Shown in pieces: positions 10,080 through 20,777 of a DNA stretch of 64,000 nt. Origin of the DNA: Platycnemis pennipes (Eukaryota > Arthropoda > Insecta > Odonata > Platycnemididae); the NCBI GenBank assembly GCA_933228895.1, contig OW121854.1, positions 135,416,426 through 135,480,425 on the forward strand, in the 5' to 3' direction. Numbering within the stretch: position 1 is the first letter of the stretch; every line of letters begins with the position of its first letter. The position numbers and the translations under genes are program-made. The notes beneath the pieces are model-generated. The model searched no databases and was not told the origin of the DNA. It was given only the letters and a program-made list of their open reading frames with translations.

Positions 10080-10178
10080 TGTGGTTGTGTTGTCTTATTT
10101 GAATTAAGAAGTGGCTCAAAAGAAAAGGAATTAGAAAAAGTTAATGGTCTGTTAGGTGCGAGCTTGAAGAGAAGTGAC

Positions 10179-10317
10179 TGTTGAAAATTTTGCGTTTAAT
10201 TTATTTTGAATTGCATTTTGTAATGGAAATTTTATATTTTGTGCATGTTATTTTGTAATAAATGTGTGATAGAGGGAATATATTACAAAGTATTCGATGT
10301 AGGGTCTCTGCTCTACA
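10179..10317 (+). repeat. Possible short LTR (TGTTGAAAA...TCTACA)
   Basis: The 139 bp begin TGTTGAAAATTTTGCG and end CTCTACA. An AATAAA lies within TTGTAATAAATGTG and a short purine run precedes the start. These are weak features of a Copia-type solo LTR, but the AATAAA points to plus while the nearby Copia coding fragment is on minus, and there is no target duplication. Offered as a candidate only. Confidence 0.25.
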
Positions 10318-10360
10318 TAAATTCTTACTCCCTCTCCCTTAATCCTCTCCCGACTAAGTC

Positions 10361-10960
10361 TTAATCCAAGACAATTTCTTGCCTCACCCAAATCTCTACA
10401 TTTAATTTCGACATGAGATCTGCCTTAACTTTATTCTTTTCAAGTTTGTCACTGGAGAAGACAACAATATCATTCACATAAACAGCTATAACAATAATAC
10501 CATTTTCTATAAATATACTGTAAACACATGGTTCATATTTAGATTTCTTGTAGCCTACATCAACAAGAGCAGTATGCAGCTTCTTATTCCACGCCCTTGA
10601 ATCTTGCTTCAACCTTATATAGCTTTCCTCAGCAAACCAAACTTACGCTTTTGATTATCTTTTACGAAGCCTTCAGGTTGTTTTATGTAGATCTCTTCTT
10701 CAAGATCACCATTCAAAAAGGCTGTTACCACATCTCTATGGTCAATTTCTAACATTATTTATGCAGCTAGGGCCAACAGAGTTAAGAATGATGAGTTACA
10801 GACAACAGGAGAGAAGTCATCATCATAATCTACACCTTGCTCCTGATTAACCTTTGGCTACGAGTCGAGCCCTGTGTCGACATACCTTTCATCCCCCCCT
10901 TTAATTTTAAAAACCCACTTATTTTGTACCACTCGTCTATCACAGGGACCGTCTACTAGA
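10361..10960 (-). pseudogene. Copia-type reverse transcriptase (RVT_2) remnant
   Basis: Minus-strand sequence reads, in pieces, NKWVFKIKGG then ERY; QEQGVDYDDDFSPVV; EIDHRDVVTAFLNGDLEEEI with YIKQPEGF; then, after frame disruption near 10613, LKQDSRAWNKKLH and VYVNDIVVFS. This is the order of the Ty1/Copia reverse transcriptase: the WVFK entry, D.TFSPV, the catalytic V.TAFLNG block, and the YVDD box. In this copy the YVDD box is YVND, losing the first Asp of the pair. At least two in-frame stops (after LALAA and near the GLDS segment) and one frameshift are visible. Gag, integrase, protease and most of RNase H are absent. Confidence 0.85.
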
Positions 10961-10978
10961 ACTAGACAATCTAGGGAT

Positions 10979-11031
10979 GGTTGGTGTCTGTGTGGGTGAC
11001 GAAGCATCCGTGAGGAAAGAGATATTATTGG
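10979..11031 (+). repeat. Right copy of ~52-bp direct repeat flanking the Copia remnant
   Basis: Partner of 10028-10079. It leads directly into a GGGCTGCTATTCTGAACG sequence at about 11030, which resembles a transposon terminus. Confidence 0.75.
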
Positions 11032-12531
11032 GCTGCTATTCTGAACGAGATAAGGCCGGCCTTATACGTCTTTATAGCGGAAAAAGTCGATATATACAAG
11101 ATTATTACGACCCAGTCATGATTTGCTATTCTGAATGCCGAAGAGTCACCGGAAGTCGCTATTCTACAGATATCCCATAGCGCGGTCGAAATATGGTATT
11201 CTGAACGGCAGATAACGACCGCCCGGGTTTTAATATTATTCCCCGATTCTGAAGACCGGGAAATCTGGATACCGCGACGTAAATCAGCTCGCTGAATGAC
11301 GTTCAAATGTTTATAGTGTTTACTTCGAGTAGTATCGGGTGTATATTCGACGTTTGTTTACTTATTGAAAGGGCTGGGCGTCTGCATTTCAAGTTTTGGC
11401 AATTTTATATGCATATGTAGAAGCCCGGTGTAGGCTACGATTAGAGAAAGTGAGACATCTGTGTTTGTTTTTGAGAAATTAGTGGACTGTGGTGTTTCTA
11501 TCGACTTTGTAGTCATTGGTGGGGCCTGTTTTAGTTTCTGTGGTCGTTGTATCGGAAAATTTCAAGCATGTTCATTTATCTGGTAAGCATTAAATCTAGT
11601 TAAGAATTACTGGAAAGTGTTATTTATAAACTTACCGGAGGACCACAGAGGTTCCATCCCATGTCCCTCTGTAAACTGACCACTGCAAATACCCTCGCAA
11701 ACCGACCACGATTTATAAACAATAATAGTAACAGAAGGATAGCATGAATTCATTTGAAGTGATAGGGGAGAGATTTATTAGCCATTTCCGTGTCGAAGGA
11801 AGTGACAATGTTTGTAGTAAACTGTCTTGATTAAAACTTGTAATGTAGTAATGTGAAGCAAGACAGTATTAATGTGAACTATTTTCAGTTTACAGAACCT
11901 TTCATTAGTTATTAAACTGCTCGATGAAAAGCAATAAATCTCCTGCCGACAATAATCCTTTCCATTTCATTTTGTATTTACAACGTCTCCATGGGGGGGT
12001 CATTCTTAATTGTAAGTATATTAAGAACTATAGTTACCCTTGAGTGTAAACGATTTTTATTTTGCTTACATTGTAAACAAACAACAGTTATTTCATGAAA
12101 ATACCAGTACAGAAACAAAATTGCTGAACGTGAAGAGCTGTCGGTAGGCAATGTATGTCACTTAATTATCCTGAAGGGTACAGAAACGACAATCATATCC
12201 ATTCTAATAATGTGCAAATTGTATAATTATGAAACTATTGATCTTTTATGGTGATAAATACGGTTTTCGTAAGAGTACCCAAGCCTCCGTAGGAAAACAT
12301 TTATTTTTTATCAATACCGTCTCTGAAGGTAATAAAGTAATTAATATAAGTTCTAAAACTTAAGATTTGTGATAATCGGATGAATATAATGAATGTGGTT
12401 GCTTACCCCAGAGCGGAGCATTACCAATTCATCATAAATAAACTCGTATTTATATACCATTAATAACCGCCACATGAATATTGATAATGAATACGTTTTC
12501 AACGTATGACCTATTCTATGGCATGCTCTCA
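11032..12531. other. Spacer with palindrome and repeated TATTCTGAA motifs
   Basis: ATAAGGCCGGCCTTAT at 11050-11065 is a perfect 16-bp palindrome. CTATTCTGAA or close variants occur at about 11037, 11128 and 11199, with shorter relatives at about 11158 and 11258, all in the same orientation. The rest, to 12531, is AT-rich with no recognised gene. No inverted partner of the GGGCTGCTATTCTGAA terminus was found. Confidence 0.5.
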
Positions 12532-14118
12532 AGGCCTCTGCTCATCGTCTTGCACCGATTTTTATGCAATACTTCATTAAAAATAAAACATTCAGATTCT
12601 GAGGAGTTTTTTTAAGACAGCATACTTCTTACTAAAACCATTTTTTTGGCTGTTTTTTCAAATAAAATTGAAGCAAAGGCCTCTGCTCATCGTCTTTAAC
12701 CGCTTTTTATGCAATACCTCATAGCAAAATAAAAAATCCATATACTGTGGGGTTTTCTCAAGATAGAATTTTTCTCAGTAAATTCATTGCTTCGACTGTT
12801 TTTGAACTAAAATTGACACTAGAGTCTGTGCTCATCGCCTTGCACAGAATTTTATGCAATACTTAATAGAAAAATAAAAAATCCAGATTCTTAGGTGTTA
12901 TCTCAGAACAGAATCCCTCTCACTAAATTCATTCTTTCGGCTGTTTTTCAACTAAAATTGACACTAAGGCCTCTGCTGATCGTAATGCACCGATGTATAT
13001 GCAATACCTCATAGCAAAATGAAATATCCAGATTCAGTGGTGTTTTCTCAAAACAGCATCCTTCTCAGTAAATTCAATATTTCAGCTGCATTCCAAATAT
13101 TATTGATAAAAGACCTCTGCTCATCGTCTTGAACCGATTTTTAGCAATAATTCATAGCAAAATAAAAAATCTTGATTCTAAGCTGTTTTCTCAAGACAGC
13201 AACCTTTTCACTAAATTCATTGTTTCGACTGTTTTTTAAGTCAAATTAGGTCTAAAGCCTCTAACTCATTGTCTTCCACCTATTTTTATGCAATACTCCT
13301 TAGCTAAATTCAAAATCCAGATTCTGAGATGTTTTCTCAAGACAGCATTCTTATCACTAAATTCATTGTTTCGGCTGTTTTCCAACCCAAATTAATACTA
13401 AGGGCTCTGCTCATCGTCTTGCACCGATTGTTATGCAATATTTAAAGGCAAAATAAAATATCCAGATTCTATGTTTTTTTCTCTAGACAGCATCTTTCTC
13501 ACTGTCATTTTTTCGACTGTTTTTCAAATAAAATATACACTTAAGCCTCTACTCATTGTGTTGCACCGATTTTATGCAATACTTAATAGCAAAGTAATTA
13601 AATACAGATGCTGAGGAGTTTTCTCAAGGCAGCATCATTCTCACTAAGATCATTGTTTCGACTGTTCTAACATAAAATTGACGGTAAGGTAATTAACGGT
13701 TTTGCACCGATTTTTTTGCAATATTTCATTGCAAAATAAAAAATCCAGATTCTGACCTGTTTTCTCAAGGCAACATTCTTATCACTAAATGCATTGTTTC
13801 GGCTGTATATAAACTAAAATTAACACTAAGGGCTCTGCTCATTGTATTGCACCGATTTTATGCAATACTTAATAGCAAAATAAAAAAATCCAGTTTCTGA
13901 GGAGTTTTCTCAAGGCAGCATCCTTCTCACTTAGATCTTTCTTTCAGCTGTATTTCGACTATTATTATCAGTAATGCCTCTACCCATCGTCTCAAACAGA
14001 TTTTAATGCAATATTTCATAGCAAAATATAAAGTCCAGATTCTGAGCTATTTTCCCAAGACAGCTTATCACTAAATTCATTGTTTCGGCTGTTTTTCAAC
14101 TAAAATTAACACTAAGGG
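12532..14118. repeat. Diverged ~145-bp satellite array, left segment
   Basis: About eleven head-to-tail monomers, each with the order: GCCTCTGCTCATCGTCTTGC, ACCGATTTTTATGCAATA, CATAGCAAAATAAAAAATCC, AGATTCTGAG, CTCAAGACAGCATCCTTCTC, ACTAAATTCATTGTTTCGGC, TGTTTTTCAACTAAAATTGA. Monomers differ from one another at many sites and by indels. The same block order occurs in the uniform array at 30.7-64 kb, where GTCTTGCACCGA is replaced by GGTTTTCACCGA, ATGCAATA by ATACAATA, and AGCAAAA by AGCGAAA. Non-coding. Confidence 0.9.
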
Positions 14119-14430
14119 AAAAATTGAATGGTTTGAGGCGTAACTTTGTGAAATTGCTTCATATCGGAATGAAAAAATTTGTAAATTTCACAGAAGTAAG
14201 TTTAATACGACCAGTTTCATCGCTTGAGCGACATCTTCAGGTACAAATACAAGGAAATCACATCTTTAAATACACTAGGAACAATTGGGGGTGGAAGGCT
14301 GGACAAGGGGATGAGAGAGGTAGAGGGGGAAGTGGGTAGTTTATTGGGAACGAAGGGAGGTGGGGGGAGGGGGAGGGGAAAACCCGGAAAGAGAAAGGCT
14401 AGGAAATGGGTGCGGTGTGTCACACACTAA
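14119..14430 (-). mobile_element. Penelope-like or retrozyme-like tail with hammerhead-type core
   Basis: Read on the minus strand, 14240-14209 contains CTGAAGA, then TGTCGC-TCAA-GCGAT, then GAAAC, then TGGTC. CTGANGA, a short hairpin, GAAA and GTC are the conserved core elements of hammerhead ribozymes, in the correct order. Such motifs are known in the terminal repeats of Penelope-like elements and retrozymes. The adjacent sequence (14280-14400) is strongly G-rich. No reverse transcriptase is present and the boundaries are approximate. The segment interrupts the satellite. Confidence 0.4.
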
Positions 14431-15953
14431 GGGCCGTATTCACAACCTCGTATGGAGTGAAGCTTCTACTCCTTATGACGTGAAACAGCACTACATTGTA
14501 TTCAGAAGCTCTATGGAGTGGCGGTCTCACTGCTCTTGTAGTAACAGCTGGCCTAAAGTGGCAGGGTACCCCTACCCACCCTAAAATCACCACTACATAG
14601 AATATCAACATGGCCGACGGCGTATAATGGTCGACGCTTCGCAAATATAAACGCTGTTTTCATGCGATATAAGGTTATTAAGCGTCATTGTTACGTTTTG
14701 TAATATCAAGCAACATAGCAAGAGTACACTGATATCAACTTGTGTGCGATCAATGAAACTGTTTGGCAGGAATATCTTGATTACGGATTCTGGGTAATGA
14801 ACCAAAACTTGTAGGTTACTCAAACGAGAGGCAGTTTGGATTAGGGGTTAGGTTCTTGCCTCACAGTGTCGACGCTCCTGGTTCGTAACTCTCCTTCTCC
14901 AATTTTTTTTCGTCGCAGTTTCGTTGTACGACTGTCTCTGGTTTTACATATTTTTAATCTGTTTACCCGGGATGCATTTTAACTATTTCACGTACTAATT
15001 ACGTAATTTGCTAAAATTGCGTAATTATTACGTAAAATAGTTATTTACGTTATTTACCTAAATCACGTAAGTAATTAGCACGTGGCGGAAATACGTCCGC
15101 ACGCCCTGTCGTTTTTTGTGTACGAAATTAACGGAAGAGCATGAAGTGTGATCGTGATTTTTAATTTCCGTATCTCTGGCCACGCAGTCCCGACGCACGT
15201 ACAACATTTGTTCTAATTTACCTGGTGCGTGACTATCCAGCGCTGTGCTTTTTTGGAAAAACTAATCGCAAGAGAAAAAAGAACTTAAGCTCTGCAATCA
15301 TATAATTGTAAGTATCTTACGAAATATTCGGGTGATCGGGCGAAATGTTCTGGTGGGAGAGAGTTTCGAACCAGGGACGTCGCTTGGAAACTGATAAAAT
15401 ACCAGCGGTAATAAATATTTTTGAAGAATTAATGTTTTGCACATTTACAGGAGCATGTTAGAATGCATATGATTAAATATCATAGTATTGTGGAGTGTAT
15501 GTACGTAAGAGTATGGATTGTTAATAAAAACCAATGTTACCTAATCAATATTATAACTGTGTGAAAAATGTGCCATCCTTATTTTTATTGCATATATTTT
15601 GTACTGAGAATAGCTATTTTACGAATAAGAGACTGATATTCTAATAATATTTGAATTATTCATCATGTATATAAGAATAATATAATAACATTTATACAAT
15701 CCCATGGAGACCATGGGATTGATGTTCAAAACTCCCTCTATTTTACACCTTGTTCCGTATATAACCGTAACCAGGATTACGTAAATGTCGCTGCTTACAC
15801 TTGAGTCAAGTTGGCAACATAGCGACCATCAACACTCCGGAAGAAGGAGTGGCATTAGTGGTGCTGAATGCCAATTTGCAGGAGAAGGAGCACTAATCTT
15901 CATGGAGTGAAGCTGCGACTAGGCGATGTAGTGGAGACATCTGAATGCGGCCC
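14431..15953. mobile_element. Harbinger-like non-autonomous DNA transposon
   Basis: 1523 bp. The ends are inverted: left GGGCCGTATTCACA, right (other strand) GGGCCGCATTCAGA. TAA flanks both ends (14428-14430 and 15954-15956), as for PIF/Harbinger insertions. ATTCACAACCTCGTATGGAGTG at the left end recurs as ATTCAGAAGCTCTATGGAGTG about 60 bp inward, and ATGGAGTGAAGCT occurs at 14452 and 15902. These are candidate transposase sites. No transposase frame is seen. The interior has an unusual TACGTAA/TTACGT-rich stretch at 14990-15080. Confidence 0.7.
14830..14905 (+). repeat. tRNA-like segment inside the Harbinger-like element
   Basis: TAGGGGTTAGGTTCTTGCCTC followed by a spacer and CTGGTTCGTAACTC resembles the box A and box B spacing of a tRNA gene. 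An inverted relative, CCTGGTTCGAAACTC on the minus strand, lies at about 15365-15385. It has no convincing acceptor stem, so it is read as a tRNA-derived repeat or chance, not a functional tRNA. Confidence 0.25.
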
Positions 15954-15956
15954 TAA

Positions 15957-18062
15957 GACTCATCATCTTTTTGCCGATTTTTATGCAATAATTGATTATA
16001 AAATAAAAACTCCAGGTTCTTAGGTGTTTTTCAAAACAGGATTTTTCTCACTAAATTCATTGTTTCGGCTGGTTTTCAACTGTTATGGATAATAAGACAG
16101 CTTGTGTAGTTATTTCTGAAAACAGCACCCTTCTCAGCACATCCCTTTTTTCGGCTGTTTTTCAGCTAAAATTTACCCTAAGACCATGTAAAATTCTGTG
16201 TATTTCCATTTCCATGTAGTACATTGCCTTGCGTCTAATTTTATGCTAGACTTAATAGAAAAATAAAAAATCAATATTCTGAGGTGTTTCCAGGAAAACA
16301 GCATCCTTCTCACTAATTTCATACTGTAGGGTAGTGTTTAACTTAAATTGACACTATGGCGTTTACTCATCGTCTTGCACCAAATTTTATGCAATTATTC
16401 ATAGAAATATGAAAAATCCAGATTCTTAGGTGTTTCTCAAAACTGCATCCTTCTCAGTACATTCATTTTTTCGGCTGTTTTTCAGCTTAAGTTTACCCTA
16501 AGACTAAAGACCCTCAAAACCGCATCCTTATCAATAAATTCATACTGTCGGCTAGTTTTTCAACTAAAATTGACACTTAGGCCTCTACTCTTCGTCTTGC
16601 ACCGATTATTATTCCATTATTCATAGCAAAATAAAAATCCAGATTCTGAGGAGTTTTCTCAAGACAGCATACTTTTAACTTAATTCATTGTTTCTTCTAT
16701 TTTTTATATTATAATTGCCACCAAGGCTTCTGCTCATGGTCTTGAAGAATTTAATGCATAATTTCATAGAAAAATTAAAAATCTAGATTCTGTTGTCATT
16801 TCTCAAAACAGGGTCCTTCTCAATAAATTCATTGCATCGGCTTTTTTTCAAAAAAATTTACCCTAGATCTGCTGACCGTCTTCCACCAAATTTTATGCAA
16901 TGCTTCATAGAAATATAAAAAATACAGATTCTTCGGTGTATTCTCACTACAGCATCCTTCTCAGTAAATACATTTAGGCAGTTTTTCATGTAAAATTGAT
17001 ACTAAGGCCTCTTGTCTTACACCGTTTTTTATGCAATTCTTTATAGCAAAATATAATTCCGGATACGGTGGAGTTTTCTGAAAAAAGCATCCTTCTCGGT
17101 AAATTCATTGTTTAGGCAGCTTTTCAAGTAAAATAGACACCAAGGCCTCAATTCATCGTCTTCCATCGATTTTATGCAATTCTACATGGCAATATTAAAA
17201 ACCAGATTCTGTGGTGTTTTCTCAAGTGTATTTTTCAATTAAAATTAAAGTAATGCATCTGGTCAGCGTCTTACACCGAATTTTATGCAATACCTCATAG
17301 AAAAATAAAAAATCAAGAATCTTAGGTGTTCGCTAAAAATACATCCATCTCAGTAAATACATTCTTTAGGCAGTTTTTCAAGTAAAATTGACAAACAGAA
17401 CTCAGCTCATCGTCTTGCACCGAATTTTATGCAATACTTAATAGCAAAATAAAATATCCAGATTCTCAGCTGTTTTCTTAAGACAACATACTTTGCATTA
17501 TATTCATTGTTTCGGTAGTTTTTCAGCTATTATTCATAATAAGAATTTAGCTTAATGTATTGCACCGATTTTTAGCAATAGTTCATAGAAATATAAAAAT
17601 CCAGATTCATTGATGTTTCTCTAAACAGCATTCTTCTCAGTAAATTCATTATTTCCCCTGTTTTTCTAATGTAATTGATTACAAGACCTCTGGTCGTCGT
17701 CTTGCACCGATTTGTAGCAATACTTAATAGCAAAATAAATAATCCAGATTCTGAGCTGTTTTCTCAAGATAACATACTTTGCATTAAATTCTTTTTTCGG
17801 CAGTTTTTCAACTATTATTGATAATAACATTCGTCTTGCCCCGAGTTTTAGCAAAAGTTCATAACAAAAAAAAAGTAATATCATGCTGTTGTCATTTCTC
17901 AAAACAGGGTCCTTGTCAACAAAATTCTTTGCATTGGCTTTTTTTCAACTAAAATTTACACTAAGGCCTCTGCTGGCCGTCTTGTACCAAATTTTATGCA
18001 ATACTTCATAGAAATATAAAAAATACAGATTCTTTGGTGTATTCTCAATACAGCATCCTTCA
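15957..18062. repeat. Diverged ~145-bp satellite array, right segment
   Basis: About fourteen more old monomers of the family at 12532-14118, in the same orientation, resuming after the inserted elements. Several are truncated or fused (for example near 16080-16200 and 17220-17260), consistent with unequal exchange followed by decay. Confidence 0.9.
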
Positions 18063-18104
18063 GCTTGATCCTTTTCGAGTCATCTCGTCTTATCTAGAGA
18101 GGAA

Positions 18105-18540
18105 GTGGTTGTTTCATCTCGTAATGCATGGTTTCAGTTGGTAACACGCTACCTTGTTTCACGTTGTATTAACTCGTTTCAACTGTGCAAGAATCAACTC
18201 GTCTTACCTAGCATTATACCGTTTTATCTAGAACAGACAACCTCGATTCATCTCGCATTACCTAGTTTGACGTGTACGAAAAGCAACTCGTTCGATCTAG
18301 CTTTAACCTGTTTCAACTGGTTTCAGCTAGTAACGCGCTACCTCGTTTCACATTGTATTAACTCGTTTCAACTGTGCAAGAATCAACTCGTCTTAGCTAG
18401 CATTACCCCGTTTTATGTAGAACAGACTACCTTGATTCATATCGTATTACCTCGTTTAAATTGTACGAGAAGCAACTGGTTTAAACTCGCACTATCCTAT
18501 TTCACCTAGTAACACGCTACCTCGTTTCTCATTGCATTAG
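18105..18540. repeat. ~180-189-bp tandem repeat, about 2.3 copies
   Basis: The anchor TAACACGCTACC and variants occur at 18142, 18331 and 18510 (spacings 189 and 179). Each unit contains TTTCAACTGTGCAAGAATCA, GAACAGAC.ACCT.GATTCAT and several CTCGTTTCA-like submotifs, suggesting an older ~20-bp ancestry. The 134-codon plus frame across it is repetitive and is not taken as a gene. Confidence 0.8.
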
Positions 18541-18559
18541 CTTTTTCGCACGAAATCAT

Positions 18560-20317
18560 GGTTTCAACTGGACCCCCAGACCCCGCGTCGCATCAAGCCC
18601 TCTGGTTTGAACCTGGTTCCTCATTGACGTCGCTTCACAGTATATCTACCATTTTGATAACAAAGAGTTGCAACTGGAACCCCATGATACCTAATTTCAC
18701 ACGGTATCAACTCCTTAGAACCAGAATCCGTCACCTCCTTACATCACTTCACTTCCTACTGACCTGAACACAGCAATAAACACAACTGGAATACATTTTT
18801 CAGCCGTACATTTCATTGACTAACCTGTACAGATACAAGATTAATTATCCCCAATGTCACAACCACTTCCAACAGCATTCATCGAAAATTACTTCTATTC
18901 CACTCATTTTGAGATACTAATTTGAACCAAAATTATCCCTTATTCAAAGATGTATCTAATATTATTTACAACGAATTGCCTCAACATTGATCACCGAGTT
19001 GCACCTAAAGCACCAGTAAAACAAAATTTCACTCATCATAATATCACGCACTTAAACACCCTTGGGGAATGAACACTACGTGCTTCATGAGAGATCACCA
19101 AAAACCAAGCACTTCATTGTAAAAAAGCCATACAGGATGCGAATAAGGAATAAGTTACCAAAATGTAATTTATTCTTTTCTCAATTTAATTTGTCACTTT
19201 GTCTCACACACAACACAAATTAATATAGACATTTATCATAATAAATTACCCTCACAATATATCACTTTCACTCTTGGTATCTTCAGGCTCAATTTTTACA
19301 GGCCATAGATCACTTCACGAGCCACTTCACTTTTCACTCTCACATAAAATATAACAAGTACCCTCTTAAAAATAAGTACCTACATAATAGTGGGGAGTGG
19401 ACCGCTTTATCCCTCTAGTTTATCTGGAGTTCCTAGCTGAGGCAATCCCCGTCTCCTTGGTTAATCCTGGCTTCTCCGCCACCTTCCTTTTCTCTCTTGT
19501 TAGACTTAGTCGCCAATTTCCACTTCACTGTTGTCAGACCATCAGACTAGAAGCTAGAAGCCCCTTCACTGTTCTTAGACTCTCAGACTCGCCTAGAAGA
19601 CCACTTCCCTCTTCTTGGACTATCCGCCTCCCTAGCCGTCTCTCTCTTCGTCCCTCTTTATATAGGCACAACCTAATTGTTAACGCTCGGCCAAAATTAG
19701 TCTCCCTCCGTCCTGCCGCGAGTTCAACAATACCTTGCGAGACAATTTCTATTCTTGGGAATGCATCTCCCGAATGACCTGAATCACCAGGCTCAATGAC
19801 AAATTGGCCATTGTCGAGGCCGACGCCATATTTCCCTATGTCTCCGTATAAATATTCTGTACAAAAACCAACATGGCGGCTCCCCAACTCCCCAGCATGC
19901 CATGGCTAAAAATTGATACGTTACACAATGATACACCTACATCAACAAATGTGGATTTGAAAATACGAAATAGGCAAGAGGAGATTAAGAAACAAATCAA
20001 CAAATTTACAAAGGAAGTATTAGGCATCTTTATTAAACTTTTTTTCCAGTTCAAGTCTTGAATTGTTGAGCTTATATATGCCCTCACACTTTTAGCTTCT
20101 CGCCCCGGCAATACCTCGTCGGTTCCTCTTCGTTTACGATATTCCATATAGCAATCTGTAAAGATAAATGCATAAGTAACTCTGGTACCCCATGCAGCAT
20201 TTCCGCTCGTAGAAAACAACATAATATTTGGATTACCACACAAATAATTAATCCAATAATTTCTTAAATACCAATAGAGTATGACAAAGCGTACATATTT
20301 AAATGTGCCTCGAAATA
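18560..20317. other. Spacer without recognised gene
   Basis: No domain or element ends seen. Plus and minus frames of 117-179 codons (19397-20375) overlap each other, and the longest runs into the 5S-derived SINE. They lack family motifs, so none is annotated. Confidence 0.5.
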
Positions 20318-20331
20318 TAATTATTAGGGTA
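20318..20331. repeat. SINE target-site duplication, left copy
   Basis: TAATTATTAGGGTA, identical to 26268-26281. The two copies bracket the split 5S-derived SINE. Confidence 0.8.
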
Positions 20332-20539
20332 AAATTGGAGGGGTGGGCGGAGGCCTTCTGGAGCCCCCCTGGCACTTAGACCTCATTAGATCCATTGTGC
20401 CAACCCACATTTAACCTGCCCGCCACACGCAGACAGGGGACAAGAACACCACGGTAGAGGTATGGAAGGGGGACACCCATCCAACCTCCGTCCGGGCCCA
20501 ACGTTGCTTAACTTCGGTGATCTGACGGGAACCGGTGTA
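20332..20539 (-). repeat. 5S rRNA-derived SINE, 3' part
   Basis: On the minus strand, starting at 20539, the sequence reads TACACCGGTTCCCGTCAGAT, CACCGAAGTTAAGCAACG, TTGGGCCCGG and TTGGATGGGTG. This is colinear with 5S rRNA from about nucleotide 24 through box A (GAAGTTAAGC) and box C (TTGGATGGG), with matching spacing. After about nucleotide 90 it departs from 5S into an unrelated body ending CCACCCCTCCAATTT next to the target duplication. A 5S head carrying the internal polymerase III promoter plus an unrelated body is the SINE3 design. The 5' part of the head is 5.7 kb away (26240-26267), separated by a LINE. Confidence 0.78.
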
Positions 20540-20777
20540 TTTTTTTTTTCCATTTGTTTATTTCATGATTAAAGTTACACAGTCAAAAGTTTTTCACACA
20601 TAATTTTCTGAAATATTTCTACTCACATTCAGACAAAAGTATTAAAATAAATACAATATATATTACTTTTTTTAGTTTCTGCTATGGTTTAACATTTTAA
20701 GAGAAGAGAAAAAAAAAATTTAACCTTGCAAATCAGTATATAGAATTTTTTTTTAAACGTTTATATACAAATATCTA

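Noticed and set aside
14830..14905. Functional tRNA gene
   Set aside because: Box-like segments are present, but I could not pair an acceptor stem or a proper TPsiC arm. It lies within a transposon.
19397..19777. 126-codon plus-strand frame
   Set aside because: Compositional: overlaps a minus-strand frame and carries no family signature.
19836..20375. 179-codon minus-strand frame with hydrophobic segments
   Set aside because: Runs into the 5S-derived SINE at its N-terminus, has no recognised motif, and overlaps open frames on the other strand.
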